This document shows positions 1-6,624 of a DNA stretch of 19,010 bases, one piece after another. The notes beneath the pieces were generated by a model. It saw nothing but the letters and a program-made list of their open reading frames with translations, was not told the DNA's origin and searched no databases. Position 1 is the stretch's first letter; each line of letters opens with the position of its first letter. Both the position numbers and the translations under genes were made by a program. The DNA comes from Lachnospiraceae bacterium UBA6987 (GTDB lineage: Bacteria > Bacillota > Clostridia > Lachnospirales > Lachnospiraceae), in the NCBI GenBank assembly GCA_002449955.1, contig DJYD01000033.1:1-19010 (forward strand). The letters are read 5' to 3'.

Positions 1-40
1 GTCCCGAACGCAGCGCTCTACCAAGCTGAGCCACGCCTCG
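1..40 (-). tRNA. tRNA-Pro (anticodon CGG), 3' part outside window
   Basis: Read on the minus strand from position 40, the sequence fits a tRNA 5' half: 7-nt acceptor strand CGAGGCG, TG, D-stem GCTC with loop AGCTTGGTA and closing GAGC, then anticodon stem CTGCG and loop TTCGGGA. Loop position 34-36 is CGG, the proline anticodon for CCG codons. The 3' half (T-arm, acceptor 3' strand) lies beyond the left edge, so the acceptor pairing cannot be checked. It is transcribed in the same direction as the upstream TerD-type gene but has its own promoter at 52-80. Confidence 0.9.
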
Positions 41-51
41 ATGCCTTGACA

Positions 52-80
52 ACTATACACGTTTGAAAATCATTTGTCAA
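52..80 (-). promoter_or_regulatory. sigma-A promoter of tRNA-Pro
   Basis: On the minus strand there is a perfect -35 TTGACA (75-80), a 17-nt spacer, and a -10 TATAGT (52-57, one mismatch to TATAAT). The tRNA 5' end is 11 nt after the -10, which leaves a leader of only about 5 nt. This is the strongest promoter match in the window, as expected for a stable RNA gene. Confidence 0.88.
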
Positions 81-122
81 CCGTTTTTCGAGAGAAATCT
101 CCAGCCTTTTTTTCGTCCGGCT

Positions 123-2156
123 TTAGCGGCTCTCCATAAGCTGCAGCAAACGGTCGGTATCCCAGCTGTGGATCTGCTCTGCACCGGCCTGCAGTTTCAC
201 GTCCTGATCAGACACAACGATCTCCGCCTCTTCCGGCTTCTCTGTGATTTCAGCAGCCAGCATGCGGAACAGATCATAGACATTTAAAGTATCCGCTGCA
301 GCAAACAGCGGTTTTAACAGGGCAAGATCGGTTTCCCCCGCCACCTGTTCCCGGCTGTGGACCGCACTGTTCAGCCAGACAAATTCATTTCGTTCCAGGT
401 CAAATCCAAAGAGATAGGCAAATGAGCTCAGGCAGTTGACGGTATAGGATGAACTGACCGTCTTCGGCTCAAAAATTTCTCCGGAATCCTCTTTGTCCCG
501 CATCATATACCCCGCCCGGCAGACGCAGTCCGCAAAACGCATGCCATAAGTAAAGACATTGTCACAGAAGATCATATACTTCACAGAAGGATAACGCGCG
601 CGAAATGCCTCCATCTCGATATCAAAGAACTCCGAACCGCCTTGATAGCCGGAAGTCTCATCCCCGGAGTAGGTGATCGCATCCGACTGCTCGCCGGCCA
701 TTGTCCGCCAGGAAAACTCAATCTGCCTGTCCTCTGCGTCCAGACCGATCACACTTAAATCGACGTCATCCACCTTCTCCCAGTAAGTGAATGCCCGGAT
801 CTTCTTTCCTTCCGGCAGCGGAATGCGCGACCCTTTCGGGAGGACACCGAAGCCGCCCTGCGAACTGCTTTCGCTGACCGGCAGAGCGATCTTTTTCATC
901 GCCTCATCGATGTATACCTTGCCGAGTCTGCCTTTGTAGCGGCGCTCCAGCTCATTTCTGATGCAGGCGGCAAGGTGACTCCGGATCTGTTCCGGAATCC
1001 GTGTGCGGCGGCGGCTCTTCTCTTCTTCCGTCTCCTGATGAGACCGCAGCAGTCCGAAACGCAGGAAGGTAAAGCTCCTTGCTCCGTCATCCGGCCCCGC
1101 GGCATACTTCATTAACAGCTGAATCAGCAGCACGGAACCACAGCGTTTCAGGTAAGGCAGCAGCGCCTCGGCATCTGCTCCGCGGGAAAGCAGCGTATTC
1201 ATCTGTCTGATCACAGCTCCGCTGCCCTTTTCCTTACCCAGGTAGGCCGCCGCTGCATTCGCATCTCCGGCAGCCAGCTGTTTCTCATAGCCTGACCAGA
1301 CGGAATGGTTTTTTCCGCTCCGCATAGCCTGACAGAAAATCTGTTCCTTCTCTGTTTCCGCCTTAAAATGAATGTGGTGCAGCAGTCCTGCCCAGCGGGC
1401 CTGCCGCTCATAGCAGTCGATGAAATCGGAAGAAGCCGCAAGTCTGTCTTTGATCAGGCGGGCAAGGAATTTTCTGTCTTTATTTTTCAGATTCAGCTTT
1501 TTCGGATTGTCCTTGCCATACACCTCAAACCACATGCGTTCCGTAAGCTTCAGGATATCGTTCAAATGCAGGTCTTTTGCAAAGTCCATATCCCGCGTTG
1601 CCATAAGCAGCCGGATCTGCAGATCCTGCGAGGCAAAGGAGAGACCTTCTTTTCCCTTGTCTGCGATATACTGGCTGACCAGTGCAAACTTCTGTGCATC
1701 CAAGGGTCTGGTGGCAGCACAGAAGCCTTTTACCGCCTCGTCTATCCGCTGCGCGGCTTCCGCCTCAGTCACCACGGAAAAATCCCGGATCTCCGCATTT
1801 TCTTTAAAGGCCAGGCGTTCAAAATCCGTCTCCCAGAGGGAATGCCCCGGACGGGAAAAATCGCCAAAACCATACGTCATCGTATAATGCACGAGCTGGT
1901 CAAACAGAAGCTGATCCGGGGAAAGCGCGCGCACGCCGGCCGGGAAAGTCCGGTAGAACGGGTCCGGCACATCCACGCCCAGCTGCTCACCGGCAAATCG
2001 GATCATCTCTGCTTCCGCTAACTCTGCGCCGGATTTCAGGCGGATCCCAAACAGGTTTGCCAGAGAAAAGGCCGTTTCAAACGCATGCGGATCCGGACCG
2101 GTCTCATTGACCAGCATGTGTGCACCGAAAAGATACTGCTTGTAGATCTCTTTCAT
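123..2156 (-). CDS. TerD-domain protein of MXAN_6230/SCO0854 type, RING-less
   Basis: This 677-residue, probably cytoplasmic protein has a C-terminal TerD-like fold (about 445-600). The visible marks are an LPKGSRIPLP lead-in, the DVDLSV strand (465-470), the acidic SGDETSG loop (497-503) followed by SEFFDIEM, and an MRD...FEPKTV segment. TerD domains bind calcium through acidic loops like these; that this one does is inference. Residues about 190-410 look helical, including an RQMNTLL stretch that resembles the middle of the MXAN_6230/SCO0854 family as I recall it. Family members usually begin with a RING-type zinc finger. None is present here, and the first 150 residues match nothing I recognise. 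The start is supported by GGAGG five bases upstream. The gene follows the RNase gene after a 214-bp gap holding a structured RNA. The exact role is unknown; TerD proteins are linked to tellurite and stress resistance. Confidence 0.75.
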   Translation of the reverse strand: MKEIYKQYLFGAHMLVNETGPDPHAFETAFSLANLFGIRLKSGAELAEAEMIRFAGEQLGVDVPDPFYRTFPAGVRALSPDQLLFDQLVHYTMTYGFGDFSRPGHSLWETDFERLAFKENAEIRDFSVVTEAEAAQRIDEAVKGFCAATRPLDAQKFALVSQYIADKGKEGLSFASQDLQIRLLMATRDMDFAKDLHLNDILKLTERMWFEVYGKDNPKKLNLKNKDRKFLARLIKDRLAASSDFIDCYERQARWAGLLHHIHFKAETEKEQIFCQAMRSGKNHSVWSGYEKQLAAGDANAAAAYLGKEKGSGAVIRQMNTLLSRGADAEALLPYLKRCGSVLLIQLLMKYAAGPDDGARSFTFLRFGLLRSHQETEEEKSRRRTRIPEQIRSHLAACIRNELERRYKGRLGKVYIDEAMKKIALPVSESSSQGGFGVLPKGSRIPLPEGKKIRAFTYWEKVDDVDLSVIGLDAEDRQIEFSWRTMAGEQSDAITYSGDETSGYQGGSEFFDIEMEAFRARYPSVKYMIFCDNVFTYGMRFADCVCRAGYMMRDKEDSGEIFEPKTVSSSYTVNCLSSFAYLFGFDLERNEFVWLNSAVHSREQVAGETDLALLKPLFAAADTLNVYDLFRMLAAEITEKPEEAEIVVSDQDVKLQAGAEQIHSWDTDRLLQLMESR

Positions 2157-2170
2157 GTCTGCCTCCGGGT

Positions 2171-2255
2171 AAAAAAATCAGGGCGTATTACCGGATTGCG
2201 TTAAGCGGCTTGCGCCGCCTTCAAGATGAGAAGTAAACCCGATTAGCTGCCCTGA
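2171..2255 (-). promoter_or_regulatory. Candidate structured leader RNA with terminator-like U7 tail
   Basis: On the minus strand three nested helices can be drawn. P1 pairs TCAGGGC (2255-2249) with GCCCTGA (2184-2178), 7 bp. A symmetric 5x5 internal loop follows. P2 pairs ATCGGGTT (2243-2236) with AATCCGGT (2197-2190), 8 bp with two G-U pairs. P3 is a 7-bp hairpin (2220-2214 with 2209-2203) capped by the GNRA tetraloop GCAA. P1 is followed at once by seven T (2177-2171), then ACCC and the GGAGG of the TerD-type gene. This geometry fits a transcription attenuator or a small RNA with its own terminator. I do not recognise a known riboswitch consensus. A palindromic intergenic repeat is the main alternative. 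Confidence 0.5.
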
Positions 2256-2316
2256 GCGAAATTACGGCACTTATCTGACAAATGAAGGAAGCACCGTTAG
2301 CTGCATATTCAATATA

Positions 2317-2358
2317 CCATAAAGCGACGCACCGTGCAAGTGCCGTGCACCTTTATGG
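2317..2358 (-). repeat. Inverted repeat just downstream of the RNase E/G gene
   Basis: Perfect 8-bp arms CCATAAAG (2317-2324) and CTTTATGG (2351-2358) enclose GTGCA (2334-2338) and TGCAC (2346-2350). Together they give a stem of 8 + 5 bp with a one-sided 9-nt bulge and a 7-nt loop. It begins 13 bp after the RNase stop. No T-run follows on either strand, so it is a poor intrinsic terminator. It could protect the mRNA 3' end or act as a processing signal. Confidence 0.4.
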
Positions 2359-2370
2359 TCATAGATTGTC

Positions 2371-3522
2371 TCATAATCCTGCTGCCGCCAGCTTTCGGGC
2401 AAGCGGAGCTGTCCGTTTTTCCCGCGTCATTTCCACGAGTCCAAGTTTTGTCATGTCCAGGACTTCCGTATGAACCGGATCCGTACGGACGCATGATTCC
2501 AGTCTTTCAAGGAGCATCTTCCGGTGTTCCTCTTCTCTCATGTTGATAAAATCGATAATGATGCTCCCGCTTATCCCCCGCAGACAGAGCTGCACGGCAA
2601 TTTCCTCCGCCGCCTCCAGATTCGTTTGGAAGATCGTCTCCTCGAAGCTTTTATGCCCCTCGTTTTTTCCGGTATTGACATCGATAACCGTCATAGCTTC
2701 CGTCGGTTCGATGACAAGATAGCCCCCGCTTTTCAGCCAGACACGCTTTTCCAAAGCCTTCTCCAAAGCCTTCTCCAGCGAGTAGAGAGCGTTAAGACTG
2801 AGCTGTTGATCTGCATAAAATCTCAGCTTTTTTAAATCCTCCGGCTGCCGCATACGCAGCCAGCCTTCTGCCTTCTCGTAAAGGACTTTATCATCGGTCA
2901 GGATTTCTTCTATCTCCGCGGCATTCCTGTCACGGAGGCTTGCAAGCCAGGGTTCGTCGTCCCGGTACAATCTGGCCGGGCAGACGCTGTGCGCTGCTCT
3001 TACCGTTATCTCTTCCGTCAGCTTCTGCAGGCGTCCTGCTTCTCTGAGGATCTCTTCCGGCTCCGCCTGGGCCGCATTCGTCCGCAGGATAATGCCGCAG
3101 TTTTCCGAAAGGGCAAGCAAAGCCTTCGTCAACTGTTCCGGCACCGCATTCTGTTCCAGCTTATGCGACAGGTGAAGACCCCTTCCGCCAGGAAGAAAAA
3201 CCAAATACTTGCCCGGAAAAGATAGCTGTCTCGTCATCACCGGAAGCTTCGTCTTAACGGCTTCCTTGCTGACCTGAAGCGTCAGCTCGTCGCCTGTTTT
3301 GATCTTGTCATTTTCTCCGAGCTGCAGATATCCGTTCTGCCCGCCGAGTCCTGCGAAAGCAGCCTGAATATTGCGGTTCACACTGCTTATTTTAGCCCGG
3401 TAGATATCGCCGCAGCGCGGTTCTTCATCCATCTTGTTCCAGTCAAGCTGACACAGTCTGCCGCCGTCATGAAAGGCGGTCAGAATCCCCCCTGCCAAAG
3501 GCGTTATGATCAGCTTTCCCAT
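2371..3522 (-). CDS. rng: Ribonuclease E/G family protein, short form
   Basis: The enzyme cleaves single-stranded RNA endonucleolytically in rRNA and mRNA maturation. An S1-like RNA-binding segment (about 36-95, GDIYRAKISSVNRNIQAAFAG) leads into the catalytic domain. Both metal-binding aspartates are present: D281 in DVNTG and D324 in DFINM. The conserved LGLVEMTR motif is at 361-367. At 383 residues it is much shorter than E. coli RNase G (489). It ends about 15 residues after that motif, so the CPxC zinc-link and the small domain used for tetramer assembly are absent. No continuation with cysteines appears in the other frames downstream. A 12-bp tandem repeat at 2751-2774 encodes the KALEKALEK stretch in frame. 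The start has GGAGGAG upstream and overlaps the DUF2344 gene by 13 bp, which suggests translational coupling. Confidence 0.88.
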   Translation of the reverse strand: MGKLIITPLAGGILTAFHDGGRLCQLDWNKMDEEPRCGDIYRAKISSVNRNIQAAFAGLGGQNGYLQLGENDKIKTGDELTLQVSKEAVKTKLPVMTRQLSFPGKYLVFLPGGRGLHLSHKLEQNAVPEQLTKALLALSENCGIILRTNAAQAEPEEILREAGRLQKLTEEITVRAAHSVCPARLYRDDEPWLASLRDRNAAEIEEILTDDKVLYEKAEGWLRMRQPEDLKKLRFYADQQLSLNALYSLEKALEKALEKRVWLKSGGYLVIEPTEAMTVIDVNTGKNEGHKSFEETIFQTNLEAAEEIAVQLCLRGISGSIIIDFINMREEEHRKMLLERLESCVRTDPVHTEVLDMTKLGLVEMTREKRTAPLARKLAAAGL

Positions 3523-4199
3523 CCGGTCTCCTCCCCAAGGCTGCCGAGGGACCTGCCCTCATGATCCAGAAGATCCATGCGGCGGATCTGCCATTTCAGC
3601 TGCTCCGAAGATACCCCGCTTTCTTTGGCAAACAGATCCAGCAGCATTTCCGGCGGCAGATTGGCACGGCTTCCGGCGGCAAGCGCCATCGTGACCGCTC
3701 CGTCACAAAGATTGGCCCAGAAGATCATCGGCCGTATATCCAGCTCAATTTCACGCGTTTTCGTTTTTTTGGGAAGAATTATCGATTCCCTGTCCAGAAT
3801 GGCTTTAAGGGCCGTTTCTGCGCTTTTTACAGGCATCTCTGCAGGAAGATCCACCCGGTAAATGGCGCCGCCGACGGCAGCCATTGCATTTTCTGTCTTT
3901 TCCGGCAGAACGCGCAGGGCATAGACCGGCAGTTCTTCGGCAGTAGCCTCTTTAAGCGCCGCCAGCATAGCCGCAGGCTCAGCACCGTCTTCCACAGCTG
4001 CATCCAGGTATTCCCCCTCACTCGAAAGGCCGAGGCCGAGCGGCAGAGCAAAGCTCATGATGGGGTGCGGACTGTAGCCTTTTGAATACTGCATGGGGAT
4101 CCCTGCGCGTCTGAAAATCTTCTGGAAGGTCCTGAGTACGTCAAGGTGTCCGATATAGCGCATCATGCCTTCTTTTCCGAAACGGATGCGGATGTTCAT
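3510..4199 (-). CDS. TIGR03936/DUF2344 radical-SAM-associated protein
   Basis: This 229-residue protein begins MNIRIRFGKEGMMRYIGHLD and contains YSKGYSPHPIMSFALPLGLG, the signature region of the DUF2344 (TIGR03936) family. The family is of unknown function. It is almost always encoded beside, or fused to, a TIGR03960 radical SAM protein, so the two probably act together, perhaps in RNA or protein modification (inference). The ATG at 4199 is chosen over an upstream in-frame start at 4322 because GGAGGTG lies 7 nt upstream of it and the family N-terminus begins there. It overlaps the radical SAM stop in an ATGA arrangement, which implies coupled translation. It also overlaps the RNase start by 13 bp. 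Confidence 0.88.
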   Translation of the reverse strand: MNIRIRFGKEGMMRYIGHLDVLRTFQKIFRRAGIPMQYSKGYSPHPIMSFALPLGLGLSSEGEYLDAAVEDGAEPAAMLAALKEATAEELPVYALRVLPEKTENAMAAVGGAIYRVDLPAEMPVKSAETALKAILDRESIILPKKTKTREIELDIRPMIFWANLCDGAVTMALAAGSRANLPPEMLLDLFAKESGVSSEQLKWQIRRMDLLDHEGRSLGSLGEETGWES

Positions 4200-6082
4200 G
4201 CCTTCACCTCCTGCACGTTCCGGGGCTGTCTGCAGATCCCGCAGCCGTAGGAAGCTGCGCCGCAGCCGCTGCAGGCCTCCCTGCAGTTCGGCGTCACCAC
4301 GCCTGCCATAGCCCTGTTCCATTCACGGCGCAGGAAAGCCTTCGTCACACCGATATCAATATGGTCCCAGGGGAACAGTTCATCTTCTCCTCTTTCCCTG
4401 AGCGTATAGAAATCCGGATCGATCCCTGTCTCGGCAAAGGCCTGCAGCCAGAGGTCATAGCGGCATTTTTCACTCCAGGCATCGAACATGCAGCCAAGCT
4501 CATAGGCACGCAGGATCGCCTTCCCCACCTTCCTGTCCCCGCGGGCAAGAATGCCCTCGAGCAGGGTCACTTCGGCATCATGATACTCGTAATGCAGGGA
4601 CTTATTGTTTTTCTGCGCCCGCATCGTATCCTTGACCAAATAAGCCCGCCGCAGATATTCCTCGCGCGGCAGCATCGAAGCCCACTGGAAGGGGGTGAAA
4701 GGTTTCGGCACGAAAAAGGAGGAACTTGCCGAGATCTGCACACGGCCGTTTCTCTGCTCTTTCGGAATCTCGGCAAAGTACAGTTCCGACAGACGTTCAC
4801 ACAGATCGGGGATCCCCTTTGCATCTTCGTCAGTCTCCGTCGGCAGTCCCAGCATAAAGTAAAGCTTTACTTTATTCCATCCGCCGTGGAAAGCCTCTGC
4901 CGCGCCCCGGAAAATATCCTCTTCGGTAATGCCCTTGTTGATCACGTCACGCATGCGCTGCGTTCCCGCTTCCGGCGCGAAGGTCAGACTGCTTTTCCGA
5001 ATATCCTGCACCTTACTCATCACATCGAGGGAGAAGGCATCGATACGCAGACTCGGCAGGGAAATATTGATGTGCTGATCCCGGCATTCTCCGATCAGGT
5101 AGTCGGTCAATACCGGAAGGCCCGTATAATCGCTGGTGCTTAAGGAACTAAGCGTGATCTCATCGTAGCCGCTTGCCCGCAGCATTTTTTCCGCCTGCGC
5201 TTTCAGCCAGTCCGCATCCCGCTCTCGAAGCGGACGGTACACCATACCGGCCTGGCAGAAGCGGCAGCCGCGGATGCAGCCCCGCATGACTTCAAGCGTG
5301 ACGCGGTCCTGGAAGGAGCGGACATACGGCACGATCAGCTTTTCCGGATAGACGGTATCGTTCAGATCCTTCACGATCACGCGTTTAATCTTTTCCGGCG
5401 CTTCATCGCATAGCGGTCTGAAAGCAGCAAGGGTCCCATCCTCATGATACGAAGCCTCATACAGGCAGGGCACATAAATGCCGGGAACACCGGCTGCTTT
5501 TTTCAGGAAGTCCTTACGGCTTCCGCCGGCTGCTTTGTTGGCCTTGTACAGATCCAGCAGCCGGTTATAACTGACCTCGCCTTCCCCCATATAGAAGAGA
5601 TCGAAGAAATCCGCAAGCGGTTCCGGATTATAGGAGCAGGGTCCCCCGCCGATCACGACCGGGTCCTCTTCGCCGCGTCTTTCGGAAAGCAGCGGGATGC
5701 CCGCAAGATCCAGCACCTGCAGGATATTCGTGTACCCCATTTCATACTGCAGCGTAAAGCCGAGGAAATCAAAGTCCTTTAAGGGGTCCTGGGATTCCAG
5801 CGCAAAAAGCGGGATCTTCTTATCCCGCAGGATCGTATCCAGATCCGGCCACGGGGAATAGACCCGCTCACACCAGGTATCTTCCCTCCGGTTGAACAGG
5901 TCATAGAGGATCTGAATGCCGAGGTAAGACATTCCGATCTCATAGACATCCGGGAAGCACATGGCAAAACGGATGCTCACCTTGTCTTTATCCTTCATGA
6001 CAGCGTTCAGCTCGCCGCCCACATAGCGGGCCGGCTTCTCGACACGCATCAGTATTTCATCGCTCAGTGCCTGCTTTCGCAT
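4196..6082 (-). CDS. TIGR03960-family radical SAM protein with B12-binding-like N-terminus
   Basis: This 628-residue protein has an N-terminal Rossmann-like part (about 1-240; MCFPDVYEIGMSYLGIQILY, IGGGPCSYNPEP) typical of B12-binding-type radical SAM proteins. The radical SAM core follows, with C269, C273 and C276 in the CxxxCxxC motif that ligates the catalytic [4Fe-4S] cluster. A second cysteine-rich patch (NCREACSGCG...CGIC) sits at the extreme C-terminus and may bind another metal or cluster. No cobalamin-binding DxHxxG motif is obvious, so cobalamin use is uncertain. The substrate is unknown for the family. The start has AAGGAG 9 nt upstream. It lies 14 bp after recU and overlaps its DUF2344 partner by 4 bp. 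Confidence 0.9.
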   Translation of the reverse strand: MRKQALSDEILMRVEKPARYVGGELNAVMKDKDKVSIRFAMCFPDVYEIGMSYLGIQILYDLFNRREDTWCERVYSPWPDLDTILRDKKIPLFALESQDPLKDFDFLGFTLQYEMGYTNILQVLDLAGIPLLSERRGEEDPVVIGGGPCSYNPEPLADFFDLFYMGEGEVSYNRLLDLYKANKAAGGSRKDFLKKAAGVPGIYVPCLYEASYHEDGTLAAFRPLCDEAPEKIKRVIVKDLNDTVYPEKLIVPYVRSFQDRVTLEVMRGCIRGCRFCQAGMVYRPLRERDADWLKAQAEKMLRASGYDEITLSSLSTSDYTGLPVLTDYLIGECRDQHINISLPSLRIDAFSLDVMSKVQDIRKSSLTFAPEAGTQRMRDVINKGITEEDIFRGAAEAFHGGWNKVKLYFMLGLPTETDEDAKGIPDLCERLSELYFAEIPKEQRNGRVQISASSSFFVPKPFTPFQWASMLPREEYLRRAYLVKDTMRAQKNNKSLHYEYHDAEVTLLEGILARGDRKVGKAILRAYELGCMFDAWSEKCRYDLWLQAFAETGIDPDFYTLRERGEDELFPWDHIDIGVTKAFLRREWNRAMAGVVTPNCREACSGCGAASYGCGICRQPRNVQEVKA

Positions 6083-6096
6083 GCAGTTCTCCTTTT

Positions 6097-6624
6097 CTAC
6101 CCGCGTTCATCCATATCTTTCTGCAGCAGTTTCAGGAAGGGAACCGGATTCCCCGCTCCCGGAAAAATGCGCCAGTCCTGATCCAGCTCTCCGTACGTGA
6201 AGCTTTTCCGGCCGCCGGACTGGGCCCTGTCCCAGAAGTATTTCATGCTGCGGTAGGGAATATAAAACAGCTCATCCCGGTGGGTAAGCAGCAGAACAAA
6301 AAAGGCAATGCCGTCCTGCTTTTCAAAATCCTCCATAAACAGCATCTGATGCTCGTGGACATTGGCAAGAGGGAAGGTATCGATCTTGCTTTCCTTCGCA
6401 TCAAAACAGACCGGAATCCCCTGCACGACGCCGATATAGTCCACCGTGCTTTTCTGATCAAAATAGGCAAGGGTAATATGCCTTGTCTCCTGCTCTATCT
6501 CCACGGGTGTAATCGGCGTAGGGATCTTCTGAATCAGGGCAAGACCATCTTCCCGGTACCTCTTTATGGCTATATTCACTAATGCCTCGAGGGTGGAACC
6601 GCGCAGGCCGTGACTACCGGACAT
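6097..6624 (-). CDS. recU: Holliday junction resolvase RecU
   Basis: RecU cuts four-way DNA junctions during recombinational repair and chromosome segregation in Bacillota. The nuclease core is visible as STVDYIGVVQG (D62) followed by VCFDAKES (D75, K77), which matches the TVDYxG...FEAK pattern of the family. An aspartate replaces the usual glutamate in the ExK position, a conservative change that keeps a metal ligand. The product is 175 residues from the ATG at 6624. A GTG at 6631 in the same frame is part of the GGGAGGTG ribosome-binding site and so is not the start. It is shorter than B. subtilis RecU (206) at the N-terminus. It overlaps the pseudouridine synthase gene by 11 bp. The common partner gene for penicillin-binding protein 1A is not adjacent here. 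Confidence 0.9.
   Translation of the reverse strand: MSGSHGLRGSTLEALVNIAIKRYREDGLALIQKIPTPITPVEIEQETRHITLAYFDQKSTVDYIGVVQGIPVCFDAKESKIDTFPLANVHEHQMLFMEDFEKQDGIAFFVLLLTHRDELFYIPYRSMKYFWDRAQSGGRKSFTYGELDQDWRIFPGAGNPVPFLKLLQKDMDERG

Noticed and set aside
41..122. Intrinsic terminator between the TerD-type gene and the tRNA
   Set aside because: Only a 4-5 bp hairpin (around GGAGATTTCTCTC) can be drawn and no proper U tract follows it on the minus strand.
2171..2255. Known riboswitch classes (c-di-GMP, Mn2+ yybP-ykoY, fluoride, cobalamin, SAM, THF) for the leader
   Set aside because: None of the conserved core sequences I know for these classes is present; the assignment was left open.
2309..2494. 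Frameshift or continuation of RNase E/G past its stop
   Set aside because: Other frames downstream show no CxxC zinc-link or RNase-like sequence, so the short form seems genuine in this sequence.
4200..4322. Upstream start adding 41 residues to the DUF2344 protein
   Set aside because: The extra residues are the out-of-frame reading of the cysteine-rich end of the radical SAM gene. A strong Shine-Dalgarno and the family N-terminus point to 4199.
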